Assembly: GCA_036927565.1 (NCBI GenBank)
Contig: JAYESD010000005.1
Coordinates: 94,466,301-94,530,300, forward strand
Source of the DNA: Tuctoria greenei
Lineage: Eukaryota; Streptophyta; Magnoliopsida; Poales; Poaceae
Reading direction: 5' to 3'
Length of the DNA: 64,000 nt
The number at the start of each line of letters is the position of its first letter. Within the stretch, counting starts at the first letter, position 1. The position numbers were made by a program, and so were the translations under genes. The notes under the pieces were generated by a model. The model was not told the origin of the DNA and ran no database searches. It saw nothing but the letters and a program-made list of their open reading frames with translations. Positions 31,514 through 43,733 of the stretch are shown here, piece by piece.

Positions 31514-31768
31514 CTGCCCTTGCACCTCCCCCTCCTCCCTAGCACATCTTCCCGCACCCCCCTCCCCACCGTGGGTGCCCCCCACCCCCTCCACACCATG
31601 CGGCTGCCCCCCCCCCCACCCCCCAACCCCACCGGGCTCGGCCCCCCACTGTGCCTACCCTCCCACCACACCCCACCGTATCAACCCCCTCCCACCCCAC
31701 TGTGATGGCCCGCTGCCCCCATCGTGGTGCTTTCCGTTCGTGCGGCACGGACGCAACACTCGGCTCTA
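31514..31768. repeat. C-rich low-complexity tract, right copy of direct repeat
   Basis: Begins with the second copy of the CTGCCCTTGC..CCGTGGGTGCCCC direct repeat, then poly-C/CCCCAC sequence to about 31735. Confidence 0.6.
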
Positions 31769-31950
31769 GAGGTGGCCAAATGGGCCGGGTTAGATGAGCC
31801 AGCCCAAAGCCCAATACTTTTGGCCCGGCACGAGCACAGCCCGGTACGAAAGGGATCGGGCCCAGACCAGCCCAAAGCACGACTCAGGTTGTGCCTGGGC
31901 TCAGCCTCCAGCCTGTTGGGCCAGCCCAGCACGGTCCAATTCCGTCGCTC
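31769..31950. repeat. GGCCC/GGGCC-rich dispersed repeat
   Basis: Starts AGAGGTGGCCAAATGGGCC and is full of GCCCGG / CCAGCCC words, the composition of a widespread plant non-autonomous repeat family with 'gggccgg' ends. Exact boundaries are not clear. Confidence 0.4.
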
Positions 31951-32261
31951 ATTGCTCCAAGTATACCTTCGTCCTTGAAGCAGCAACTCAATTAGCTCAG
32001 TCCTGTACAGAACCTGCTGGAAGGAGTCTGATTTAGGACTTGGTGACTTAGTTGGAGATGCATAAGACATAGAGACTAGTGAGATACAAAATGAAAACAA
32101 AAACGGACAACTACCACGCTAGAAGATCGATGGTCCGGTATATATATAGTAGAGTACATCGTGATGCTGATGGATTTTTAAATACAAGTAACATTTATTT
32201 CATGTCTTCTTTTCTTTTTTATATGTTTCATTAAATTCAATAGCTAATGTTCCTTCAAACA

Positions 32262-34700
32262 GGATGTCGTCGACCAGCAGCAGACGAGGAGGTCCAGGTG
32301 CACGGAGCTTTTTGCCACCAACAGTCACGAGAGGAGAGGAGGTCTTCCAGGGTAGTCAGCTTAGCGGGGGGTAGACGGTCTCAGTTGGTGAGCCATCTAT
32401 TGGAGTCGTCACAGGGACCTATACAGTGGTCACGACAGGTAAAGAACATTTAATTACATAAATGATATAAGTAATTCTTTATTCTATAATATCAATCTTT
32501 AAAATTGTCAGGACGACTCTATGTCTGAGGACACAGAGGCTAGGGTGCCTCCTTCGGTGCCTTCTTCTTCGGTGCCTTCTGCTTTGGAGCCCTCTTCTTC
32601 GGAGCCAGTACAGTCGGGTGACCCTACTTCTGGGTCACTTGCTTTGAAGCAGGTTCCATAACGGTGGACTAGGAGGAGCCACTACGTGCCTCCTCCTCCT
32701 CTGGCTCCTGCAAACCCAACCAATCGGATCATTATTCTTCCGATTGGCTAACAATTCAATTTAGATACTTTTAGACTTATATATATACTAATTGAGAATC
32801 ATGTATCAGGACTTGGGAGGATGCTTCATTTACAGGCCACGGACGCCACGTGCTGGTGAATGGTATCATGGGCCGTCTAGTCCGTTTGCACTACCCCGGT
32901 GTAGTGAACGGACGAGCTGCAACGTCTTGGGATGACTACTATAGGGCCCAGGATGTTCTTCAGGGCAACCACCAGGAGGCTGTTTGGCATGACTTCATGG
33001 TAAGTATCAACAATACTTGTGTAATACAAATCTAATATAAGTTACATATATTTACTTGTATATTTCTTTTTCAGGCACGATATCGTTTGTAGAACGAGGT
33101 CGAGCAGACAGATCATGCTCGTCTCGTCTTCCATAACTGCGCCAGAAAGACCGTGACACAGTCACTATCATCAGCTCGCATTCAAGCAACGACCGCGTAC
33201 TTCAAGTTGCATCCAAACGAGCATGGGCCGGGGAAGGAACTAGTCAACACGTACTTGACGAAGGCGCAGTACACAGAGGTAAAGTTTTTAGTTTACTTTG
33301 CTTCATTATCTGCTTGTGATCAATATTTTCATTCAATAATAAATTTGTGCAGGTCAGCGTAGTGTGGCTTGACAGCCGCCCGGACGCGTACCGTGGCCTC
33401 CGTGCTCTTTGGGTGAGCGACGGCTTCCAGACACTTTCTAAACTCGTCGAGAGGTAGAGGGACGGAGGGAAAACATCGCTTGGGTGGGGACGGCTACATA
33501 CGCCTCGCTAAACAGATGGTAAGTGCTACTCGCATTCTATTAAGTAATTTTATAATATTCATTGTGCTAACATGTATCGATAGGAGCACGAGAGCAGTCA
33601 ACAGCCGACACCTATCGAGGTGTGGAAGAGGGGTCACTTGGGAAGTGACCCGTCTCAGCCTGACCAGCTATCTTCTCAAATGGCGACACAAACTTTGGTG
33701 AGTTATTTTTTCAACTTAATTGAATTCTCTTTAATGGTTCTAATGACATCATTTTTCTGTATTTTCAGGCAAAGTAAGGTGAGGAGGTGCATAGGATTCA
33801 AGGCAAAGAGTTCGATTGGCAGAGAGCGCTCCAATTGTCCCTGAAGCCGTGTATGCAAGCGTTGGTGTGGGAAACCTCACGGACGGTGAGCTTTGTTATT
33901 TTTAATTTACTGTTACCAACTTTTAGATACAAAATTTAATAATCTTACTTCGTTGTGCAGTTTAGCCATCTTCGACGGAGTGGTCGACTCGAGGCAGGCG
34001 CGGGCTTCCTCGAGGGCTTCTTCATTGCATCATGGCGGATCCAACAACAACGGGTGAGCCGAGATCTGGAGCTCTAGAGTCTTCGAGAGGAGCTACAAAG
34101 GACTCAAGAAGCGCTCAGAGCTAGAGACGAGGTGAAGAGGGCTAGGGACGAGTATCAACACTCGTTCATGCTTCAGATGCAAACTGCCATGCAGGTACAT
34201 TCTAGATGTTGTACTTAACATTTTTAATATATAAATGACATGTATAATGATTTGCTTTGTGTTTGCAGGCTATGTTTTCAGGACAACCATCTGTTCTTCC
34301 GCAATGGGCACAACTAGTGATACCACAGCCGCAGGTGCCGACGACAGCAGCTCAGGTACAAAATTATTCAAAATAGTTTAAACTAGTTAAACTTGTTCAA
34401 ATTTAGTAATATATGCATTTTTTACTTGTAACATGTCTAACCACACTTGCACATCACAGGGATCGCAAACGAAGGATCAAACTCCATCGCCTCAGATTCC
34501 GGCGGTTGGACAACTGCAGGAGGAGGAATTTCCGAACTCTGGTGGTAGCGAACGGGGTAGCGTCTGATAGTCAGGTAAGCTCCTCGCTTGAATTTTTAGA
34601 GTCATTTTTAGAGTCATTTTTCTGCTTTTGGCACTCTTCTATGCAATATTGAGTCATTTTCCTGCTTTTAACACTCTTCTATGTTTTGCAGGTCTTCATA
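32262..34700 (+). pseudogene. CACTA transposon gene, Ptta/En/Spm (PF03004-like), about ten exons
   Basis: Successive GT-AG introns are readable: donors at 32439, 33000, 33280, 33520, 33700, 33884, 34195, 34354, 34574 and acceptors before 32512, 33076, 33352, 33583, 33769, 33961, 34269, 34461, 34692 (approximate). The exons give a Ser/Pro/Glu-rich N-terminus, WDDYYRAQDVLQGNHQEAVW, ARLVFHNCARKTVTQSL, a PTPIEVWKRGHLG-type motif, and a final coiled coil (QEALRARDEVKRARDEYQHS). This is the layout of the TNPA-like / Transposase_24 proteins of grass CACTA elements that bind subterminal repeats. In-frame stops (for example near 32659 and 33092) make this copy non-functional. Confidence 0.6.
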
Positions 34701-34929
34701 TTGGCTATTGGGCAATTACGGTTGTATTTTGCTTCTTCGTCGTTGTGGTTTTGGCTCCACGAACTCGCAAAGTGTGTAGTGGCGTGTGTATAGTGTTTTG
34801 AAATGCTATTATTATGATATATATGCTTGTGAATCTATTTGTTGTGTATGTCTATGTGATCTGGCCATCCAGCCAGGGCTGGCCTCGAAGCTAGGGCATC
34901 ATTTTCTGTTAAAAAAAAAGCATAACTTA

Positions 34930-35410
34930 TCGACGACGGTTTTAGGGCCACCGTCGTTTATACTAGCAATTTATCATTGATGGTTCTGGCAATACCGTCG
35001 ATGATAAGCTCTATCGACGATGGTTTCCGCCCGGCCGTCGTCGATACTGGCAAGTTATCGTCGACGGTCACCAGAATACCGTCGACGATAACGTCCAGTA
35101 TCGACGATGGCTGCCCTTAAACCATCATCTATAAGTGTTTTATGGACAACGGTCCGGGCCACTGTCGTTGATAAGCTCCCCCCCTCCCCCGCGCTGCCAC
35201 ATGGATGGAGTCCCTTATTGACGATAGCTAATTTTGACCGTCGTCAATAATCTTATAGATGACTGTTACTGTCGTTGATAAGCTTATAGATGACTAATAG
35301 TCGTAGACGGCCGGATACCGTCGTTGATAAGCATATACCGTCGTCTATAACTTATAGACGACGATATCAACCTTATAGACGACGGTTCCCAATCGTCGTC
35401 TATTGTCGCG
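34930..35410. repeat. CACTA 3' subterminal repeats
   Basis: Roughly 16 copies of ACCGTCGTC / GACGACGG and variants, in both orientations, at 20-40 bp spacing. They correspond to the 5' array at 30245-30525 and are the expected TNPA-type binding sites. Confidence 0.75.
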
Positions 35411-35641
35411 ATTCGTGTAGTGATAGTTGAGTGGGATATGGACTTTCACCTAAGAAACATATGGCAAAATTTTGCCCAACTAGCATGCATCAACTGCTAA
35501 ATTTTCAACAGACTAAATAAAACATATCGGAAATACACTAAAATGCTTGGTCAATTTCTTAATCCACATGGTAGGGTCAACATCTTACATATATGACACT
35601 AGTCCAGACACCTACTGACCCGCAATTTTTATTATCCTCAT

Positions 35642-36812
35642 CTTTTTTTTTGAAAGGAGGCAGGAGGTCTGCCTTTGTATTAAGCAGAGAAGGATTACAG
35701 CCTAGGGGTACATCGTCTAGCAGGTTACGTCAACAGAAAAAACCTAAGGGTACAACGCCTAGCAGGTTGCAACAAGCAGAAAGAGAAATAAAAGCAGTCT
35801 AATGGACGCAAAACTACTGATTCTGACAGGAGGTGGCTACTGAATGATAGTTCTTTCCATGAAATAAAAGCTACTATGAAATAAAAGCTACTGAATGATA
35901 GTTCTTTCCAGAAATAAAAGCAGTCTAATGGATATCCTCTATTGCCATGAGTAACTTGCTGGTATGGTAGTTCTTTTTGTTGAAAAATGCGCCTGTTACG
36001 TTCCTTTAAAATCTGCCACCAGAAATAAAATAGATATCCCATCGTTTTGTTCCTTCATGTCTTGGGGAAGGAATCTATAATATATCGCACACACCCTGAC
36101 GCTCCGGACAAGAATACCTGAAGAAACACAGCTGGGAGTCGTAGCAGTTGAGCCAGGTTATGCCACGAAGCTTCAGTAAACTTGCATTGGGCCAGTAGAT
36201 GATCCGCGGTTTCCGGGAATTCGTTACAGAGTGTGCAGGTTACTTGATGAGGCCATTGTTTTTTCGCAAGATTATACGCTTCGAGCGCCTTGTTGTGCAT
36301 TACGAGCCATGCAAAGAAGTGACACCATGCTTGGATTTTAGCGGCCCAAAGTGATGGTGACCAACTGGATGAAGCTCCTCCAATGAACTGGACATCATAG
36401 GCTGAGGCTGCAGTGTATTTTCCATTTGGTGTCCAGTGCCAAATTATAGTGTCATTTTCCCCTGTTAAGGTGACCTCGCTTAGGGCTTGAAATAGAAGGA
36501 CAAATTCCTCCATTAGCTCTTCGCTGTCCAGGGACTTAAGGTTCTTAATCCTGTTAAGATTCGACAGTTTCTTGTCCACACTTCGCTTCTTGAGCCATGC
36601 CTGTGAAAACATGTTAGGCGCAAGAATTTTCGGAGCTTGGCCATTAAGCCAGCGTCCTTCCCAGAACGGGGTATTCTTGCCGTTACCGACCGTAATAATG
36701 GTGAAAGCAAAGAAAAGTTGTTTGTCAATGTGATCATGATGTCTAAACATCGCTTTCCACGGTCTGGCTTTCTGATCCCAACAAAACCAGAGCCATCTAA
36801 GGCGAAGAGCTC
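35642..36812 (-). mobile_element. 5'-truncated LINE with 15-bp target duplication
   Basis: A non-LTR retrotransposon 3' end in minus orientation. A poly-T (poly-A on the minus strand) lies at 35643-35651. The 15-base word TTTTATTATCCTCAT flanks it at 35627-35641 and 36813-36827, a target duplication. The coding part is described separately. Near 35820-35930 a short GAAATAAAAGC repeat is seen. Truncation during target-primed reverse transcription explains the missing RT and endonuclease. Confidence 0.85.
36055..36811 (-). pseudogene. LINE ORF2 C-terminal end with zf-RVT domain
   Basis: The minus-strand open frame of 231 codons (plus upstream bases to the truncation point) carries GNGKNTPFWEGRWLNG, then WHWTPNGKYTAASAYD, AKIQAWCHFFAWLVMHNK and a zinc-binding CTLCNEFPETADHLLAQC (C-x2-C, H-x4-C). 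This is the C-terminal reverse-transcriptase zinc-binding region (PF13966) of plant L1-like elements. It is open but has no start of its own, being cut 5' by truncation. Confidence 0.85.
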
Positions 36813-37207
36813 TTTTATTATCCTCATTAGAAATGGAAAATGCATTTTACACAGTTTATTCATTGAGCTAGCATGAGAAGCAACAAACCACCGACCCCCA
36901 GTAGCATCATGAGACGATCTAGACATGTTACAGAACTTTGGAGGATCATATTTAGGTGTACCATATATTGTGCTCGAGAGGTGTGTTTGGCATAGATATT
37001 GTGCCCATGAAACCGATATGTGCTCAGTGAAGATGCCGGACTTTAGAAGGTTTCTTCCATTTGTGGATAGATTATAAGTTTATAGCATGACTTGACTTAC
37101 ACAAACATTCTTTTCCTAGGAACCACTAACTGAGAGACATACGTTATATACCATTCCCAAACTTTTTTCCGATAAAAAGGAAAGAGTGTATGCAATGTAG
37201 CTACGAC

Positions 37208-37350
37208 TTTCATCAATCATTTTCTCTTCTGATGATGGAGTCTCGGGCCGTATGGCTGTATGATCTGTTTGCTTCATCAAGGTGGTTCAGCCGCTGTGGA
37301 TGATGGTCATGAATCCTGCCCGGTTCCTGCAGTAAGTGGAGCGGGAGTTC
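37208..37350 (+). pseudogene. PAH-domain pseudogene, first part
   Basis: Aligns with 27260-27385 of the PAH gene (TTTCATCAA, GATGATGGAGTC, TCAAGG..GTTCAGCC, then NPARFLQ, stop, VEREFN where EGLRFLEFVEHEF is expected). The alignment breaks where a CACTA-like element is inserted; it resumes at 48032. A stop codon replaces one residue of the helix. Confidence 0.6.
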
Positions 37351-37899
37351 AATTTGTGTCTCCGCTGCCTCTGCTGTCAACTGCTGCAAGTAGTTGCTAT
37401 CTGTGTCAATCAAGCTTCCTTTTGGTCATGTAGGAACTGTCCATTGAATTTTTATCAATGTGTTGTGTGATGCCTTGATCTTTGGACTCGTGGAGTTTGT
37501 ACTCTAAACATTGGAATAATGTATGAACTGGATCATTTCAATATGGATGCGAACATGGTTGTGAATTGCGATGTACTTTATGTGTCATGATTATTACAAA
37601 TATGAGTCTTATTGACTGATATATGAGATCGTATATTTCAGTTTATGTATGTGCTGGAAATGAAAAATTAAGCAGGTTTTTTAGACTGCAAATGTAAAGT
37701 ATTTTCGTGAGCTCTGGTGTGGCTCATGAAAATATGACCATTTTATTGTCGTGTGGCACGTGTAACCCATGAAAGTATTACCATATTGTTTTGGTGAGCT
37801 AGCGCAAACCCACGAAATTACATGCCCTTATTTTCTTGAGCCGGTGGAAGATGCACGACAATATGGTTTAACTTTACCGTGAGTCGGCAGAAAGCACAA
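37351..37899. mobile_element. Left part of a CACTA-like element split by SIRE-1
   Basis: From about 37680 the sequence is full of CACGAAAAT / ATTTTCGTG words (subterminal repeats), which continue on the other side of SIRE-1 at 47729-48030. I cannot find the left terminus; 37351-37680 shows nothing recognisable. Confidence 0.45.
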
Positions 37900-39538
37900 T
37901 GTAGGATCGAAGAGCACATGAAAAGCTACCGGAGAGGGGTGAATGGTAGATTTAAAAATCTTACGCAGCGAAAACAATTAAACCCCAACCCCTTCGGCAG
38001 AAAAATGATCTGTTAAAGAGATCATGTGTGAGACTAATCTAAACGTGTTTTACCGTGACAAAAGTGATAGATATCATAGAGAATCAAGTCACGAAGACAA
38101 CACAACAATAATCACTCAAATCCGTCGAGAAAAACACAAGTTATGATCGAAAGATCAAACAAAGGTCAATCTGCCCTACCCAAAAAAACAGTTCTGGAAC
38201 GCTGCAAAGAAACTCGTGTAGATTATAGACCACAAATCCAATGACCGTGAAATTTTTACAGATGATAGATAATCAAGTTTTGAAGACATCCCAAAAAGAA
38301 TCACGTCAATTGGATCTGTAAAACTCGAGTTATGATAAAACCACCGATGAAAGGTAGTGCTGTCCAGAAACTCGATGAGTAAAACTTGTCTGGAACAAGT
38401 CTGATGAACAAGGCACAAAAGTTCGTTCAAACTAAGAATTTTATTCAATAGAAAACAAGAGGAACAATTCCAAAGTCGTGCACCACGAGCTCTGGGCTCC
38501 CTTGCTTATATAACCAGCTCGAAAGCCAACTCAACTCAGATCAGGAACCTAATCCTACTCTGTTCACGAATCGTAACTTTCCATAACCGCTTAGGATTCT
38601 TCTATACGCAGATAGAAGCAATCTTAAGACTTCCAAAAACCTTAGGAATGTATCCCACATTCCTAAACAACTCAAATTCGTGACTCACACGAAATCCTAT
38701 CATAACCAACACAAATATTTCCATATTTGAGTCAAACCTGACTCAGCCTCAGCCTGAGTCCATAACCTAGTCGGTTGGATCTTTCTGACCAATTCTTTAC
38801 GTCCACATCTCTTCATCACGTCTCGAAACCATGTAGCCACGTCCATGCACTCCTTGGACACGTGCAAACATCTTCCAATGACGTCCACGATACCTTCACA
38901 TGCATTGTTCTTGATTTAATCATGTTGCGCAACCTCCTGATCAGCTCAACCACAATTCCTCCAGAATTTGGTTGTTGGAACCTCATCTCCTCCCTGAGAC
39001 TAGTCCAATGGATCCCAACACCAGTCATGTATTGAATTCAAGCAACACCTGCACATGAATAAACAACCAATCTATACGAGCCCAAGTCCTCGACTTGAAT
39101 CAAGTTAGTTCCGAACACCTTACGTGAGAACCTCACATAAGCATGTTGCAAAACCACAGTAACACGATATCATTCATGTCAACCGAAGACGCACCAAAGA
39201 CTTAGCAAATGAATACTAAGCAATCTTTCCAGAGATGTAAAGCAAGTAAGAAACATTGCAAATGAAAAACAGAAGCATTGTGGTCAAGTTCCGGACCTTG
39301 CCAGAGCAACCCGGACCTTGAGCCGGAGCTAACAAAAATATGTCGGAGCTATCAAAGAAATGCCGGAGCTAAAGACAAAACTTCACGGGAGCTGACCAAA
39401 GCTAGTCGGACCTTGCTGTAGCTCGGAGCTAGAGTCGGACCTTGATAAAAAGGTGTTTTGGTGATATTCAAAACTTTTATCATCAAAGCCAAGTGTATTC
39501 ACTACAAGCCAATGTATTCAGCACACATAGGTCTTACA
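37900..39538 (-). repeat. SIRE-1 3' LTR
   Basis: 1,639 bp; on the minus strand starts TGTAAGACCTATGTGTGCTG and ends CTTCGATCCTACA. It has a TATATAAGC box (38506-38516) and a short CGGAGCT/CGGACCTTG array (39290-39440). Confidence 0.9.
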
Positions 39539-40546
39539 ATCTCCCCCTTGATGAATGCATTGGCAACACCATTTAAAATCTGAACATTGGCTTATTCACA
39601 TAAAAGTTTTGAAGACAATTTCTCCCCCTTTGAAAATCAAAAGTAAAATGAGAAGAAAATCCAAAAATTATCCCATATTATCTCTTCCCCTTTATTATCT
39701 CTCCTTATGCACATATTCTCTTTCTCTTCATGCTTATCTCTCCCCCTTTGACAATGTATTCAGCAAGTCATGAGCATATAAACAAATTATCTCTCCACCT
39801 TTAGTTGTTATGAGCATATTATAACATATACATATAAACAAAGCTCATCCATGTCATACTATCAAGTACCTTACATTATCACATCAATGAAATACATAAA
39901 GTAGTGTAAGCCATGCTAGAGATCAAATGTAATTTTCAATTTAAGTAAGTCATGATCTCACAAACTTAACTATTTTAAAACCTGAAATCATGACACTAGT
40001 TGCTGCATTTTATTATTTTTCAAAACATAAATTTAGATCATATGATATTTGCAAGTGATTATATGTGCATCTGCCTTATTCTAACTAACCAAGCCAAGCC
40101 TATGTCATTTGATAATCAGAAGCTTAAGGACATGGTTTTAGTCATACACAACTTCTTCCAAGTTCCTATCTAAGTGCAATGATAAGCCATCTAAAAAGAA
40201 GAAGTGCGATGCATGCATATTCTCTTGATCTTTTCTCAATTTATATTTGTTCATAAAAACTCAATATCTGAGTTGATTACTTGATTAATTCTTAATGATT
40301 AAAAGCATCTGTGAACATGTAACAAGTTCAAAACAACAAGAAAGTTCGACCATGACCAGTTTTAGTGTAAGTAATTATTTCAATTACTAGACATGGCAAA
40401 AACAACAAAATGTATAACACGAGTAATGTAGTAAGAACTTTCAGTATATAAAAGGAATCACAAAGTCATATATGTATGAAATACTATGCTCATATTATTT
40501 TAATTTCAGATTCATACATAGACTTCCCTAGTTTCAAAACTCCCCC
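39539..40546 (-). other. SIRE-1 3' untranslated region with repeated polypurine tracts
   Basis: AT-rich and non-coding. On the minus strand AAAGGGGGAGA-like tracts occur at about 39540, 39621, 39743 and (weaker) 39790, and TTGAGGGGGAGT follows the pol stop at about 40540. The one abutting the LTR is the plus-strand primer; the role of the others is unknown. Confidence 0.7.
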
Positions 40547-43500
40547 TCAATTTAAGCCATGAGGATGCATAACCCCTATTTCACTACGAATGTAACAAAA
40601 ACGAGTGAAATCCAAAGGTTTTGTAAAAATGTCAGCCAATTGTTGTTCGGTATCTACATGGTGAAGCACAATATTTCCTTTTTCAACATTATCTCGGAGA
40701 AAGTGATACCTAATGTCAATGTGCTTAGTTCTAGAATGTTGCACGGGGTTTTTAGCAATGCAAATGGCACTAGTGTTATCACAGAACAGTGGAACACTAT
40801 CTAGATCAACCCCATAGTCCTTAAGTGTTTGAGCAATCCAAAGAATTTGTGAGCAAGCACTAGCAGCAGCTACATATTCAGATTCGACTGTGGATTGTGC
40901 AACTGAATTTTGTTTTCTAGAGGACCAAGCAATAAGAGAATTACCAAGAAAATGACAAGCACCGGAAGTACTTTTCCTATCAATCCTACAACCCCCAAAA
41001 TCAGCATCCGAAAAAGCTTTCAAAGTAACAGTTGAGGAAGAAGGAAGAAAAATTCCAAATTCTTGAGTTCCATGTAAGTACCTGAGAACCCTTTTGACGG
41101 CTTGATGATGTGAAGCACGTGGGGAGGCTTGAAACTGTGCACAAAGACATACGCTGAATTGTATGTCTGGTCTTGATGTCGTGAGGTACCAAAGTGATCC
41201 GATCATGCTTCTATATTCTTTTTGATCCATAGGTTCACCATCTTCATCAAGTCCAAGTGTTGTTGCTGTTCCCATTGGTGTCCGAAGAGGCTTGCTTTTG
41301 TCCATGTTGAAGCGCCTTAGGAGATCTTTTGTATACTTTGTTTGATGCACAAAGGTACCCTCCTTAGTTTGCTTGATTTGCAGCCCCAAAAAGTAAGTGA
41401 GTTCACCAATCATACTCATTTCGAATTCGGAACTCATCATTGCTGAAAACATGGACACAAGATCATGAGAAGCACAACCAAAAATAATATCATCCACATA
41501 CACTTGAACGAATAATGAGTCATTGCCATGCTTAAGCACAGAAAGAGTTTTATCAACCTTGCCCATGGTAAACCATTTTTCAAGTAAGAATGTTTTTAAC
41601 CTATCATACCATGCTCTAGGGGCTTGTTTGAGACCGTACAAGGCTTTGGACAGTTTGTAAACATGATTAGGAAAATCTGGATTCTCAAAACCCGGGGGTT
41701 GTTTCACATAAACCTCCTCATCTATGTAGCCATTAAGAAAAGCACTTTTAACATCCATTTGATATAGCTTAAAACCAATAGATGCAGCAAAAGCTAACAA
41801 AATTCTTATGGCTTCTAATCTAGCAACAGGAGCAAAAGTTTCATCAAAATCGAGACCTTCAACTTGAGTGAAACCTTGAGTAACCAACCTAGCCTTATTC
41901 CTAACCACAACCCCATCCTCACTTTGTTTATTTTTAAATACCCATTTAGTTCCAATTAAAGTGTGACCTTGAGGTGGAGGTACAAGTTTCCAAACATTAT
42001 TTCTTTCAAAATTTTCTAACTCTTCTTGCATGGTAATAATCCAAGATTTATTAGTGAGTGCGTGTGATATATCTTTGGGTTCAAAATAAGCAACAAAAGC
42101 AGAATGAGCATAAGAGTTTGGATCGCAAAACCTGGACCGTGTGACTCGTTCGTGCAAGCTTCCAATCATCTGTTGTGGGGGATGATCTTTGTAAAACTGT
42201 AGGGGAACAGATGTCTCACAAGCTTCTTCTTCTTAATGTTCATCACAAATCGATGAGCTTGTGACTTGAGGATGATTTGAATCAGCATTGATGGTTGTCG
42301 GTGTTGGTTGAGAATTAACATACGGAGTTGAACCAAAGTCTTTAGCTGCTGAATTTTCGGGCAGCAACTCCAATTCTTCCTCATCTTCAACAAAAATGCT
42401 CCCCCCTGCGGATATGGATCTGGACCTGCAATGTTTGAGCTAGTACCTGGGCTAGCTTCATCAAAAGACACTTCACAAGTCTCCACAATTTTGTTAGTGT
42501 CAAGTAAAAGCACACGGTAGCCTCTAGTATGAGATGGATAACCAAGAAACATGTCATCAATGGATCTAGGTTCAAATTTATCAAGATTACCATGTTTCTT
42601 AACGAAGCATTTGCAACCAAAGACCCGAAAGTGTGTAACACTAGGCCTATGTCCAAACCGGAGCTCATATGGTGGTTTACATAGCTTAGCACGCAAGAAA
42701 ACACGATTTGAGACATAACAAGCGGTTGCTAACGCATCAGCCCAAAATTTCCTAGGAGTTTGATATTCATCAAGCATAGTCCTAGCCATCTCAACTAAGG
42801 TTTTGTTCTTTCTTTCTACAACACCGTCTTGTAGAGGTGCATATGTTGAAGAAAATTGATGATCTATTCTATTTTCAGCACAAAAGTGATCAAAAGATTG
42901 ATTTTTAAATTCAGTTCCATTATCACTCCTAATTGCTTTTAAAGATCCTGGGTAATCAATTGATAATCTAAGAAATAAAGTTCTAAAGTGACTAAAAACT
43001 TCATTCTTAGACGCCATAAAGTAAACCCAAGAGTATCTAGAATAATCATCAACAATCACAAGTACATATCGTTTACCTCCGAAGGATTGAACACGTGAAG
43101 GTCCTACGGTGTCAAGATGCAAAAGTTGACATGGTTCAGTTGTCATGATATTGTGAGAGGAGTATGTGAACCTGCAACCATCTTAGCATGTATACTAGAA
43201 GAGCACACAATTTCTTTGTCCCCTTTAAGCTTAGGCAGCCCACGTATGCGATCAAGAGCACTAACACGCGTTAGGTGATCAAAGCCTACGTGACCAAGTC
43301 TACGATGCCAAAAATATAGGTCCTTTGAATCATTAGCAACTAGACACCTATGCTTAGAGGAAGAGATATCAAAATCAGCTTTAAAAACTCTTTCAAACCG
43401 AGACATGTTAAAAATAAGCTCACTATTTGAACTTACAACTTTGCAGCAGTTTTTATTGAAAATAATTTCCAGATTTTCATCTAGCAATTGTGAAACAGAA

Positions 43501-43733
43501 AGCAAGTTGTATTTCAAATTTTTGACAAGTGTCACATCCTTCAAAGTGTAGTGATCATTTACTCTAACCGAACCCTTAGCAATTATAGGAGTTGAAGAAT
43601 TATCGGCAAAAGTAACATTCTCTATACATGACACAAAAGAGAGGGAGGAGAACCAATCTTTGTTACCGATCATGTGGCGTGAGCAACCTGAATCCACAAT
43701 CCAAATGTTCTCCTTCCTCAAACGTGTAACCTA
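40547..43733 (-). pseudogene. SIRE-1 pol (protease, integrase, RT, RNase H), broken
   Basis: Compared with the open copy at 60782-63955, three lesions are visible: a one-base loss near 43147-43152 after the zinc region, a one-base loss near 42395-42402, and an in-frame TAA at 42233-42235. Further changes hit function: the zinc knuckle CSSC reads CSSS, and the integrase PQQNGVVERKN reads PLQDGVVERKN. Protease VDSGCSRHM, RT YVDD (about 41488-41500) and RNase H SDADFGGCRIDRKSTSG remain readable. The segments are 43721-43143, 43146-42166 and 42169-40547. The UAG preceding pol (43731-43733) is the same as in SIRE-2. Confidence 0.9.

Larger units (their letters stand above)
30230..35422 (+). mobile_element. 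CACTA (En/Spm) transposon with ATA target duplication
   Basis: Terminal inverted repeats: left CACTACAGGAATCGCGCAAT, right (minus strand) CACTACACGAATCGCGACAA. ATA flanks both ends (30227-30229, 35423-35425). Subterminal arrays of GACGACGG / CCGTCGTC words fill 30245-30525 and 34925-35410. It is 5.2 kb, carries a degraded multi-exon gene (32262-34700) and a captured carbonic anhydrase fragment, and lacks a recognisable TNPD-type transposase, so it is non-autonomous. Intact-looking termini and an exact target duplication indicate a fairly recent insertion. Confidence 0.9.

Noticed and set aside
30534..31705. Pro/Ser/His-rich frames up to 299 codons and Gly/Arg frames on the other strand
   Set aside because: They are by-products of CCCCTCCC-type low-complexity DNA; only the carbonic anhydrase part on the minus strand is protein-like.
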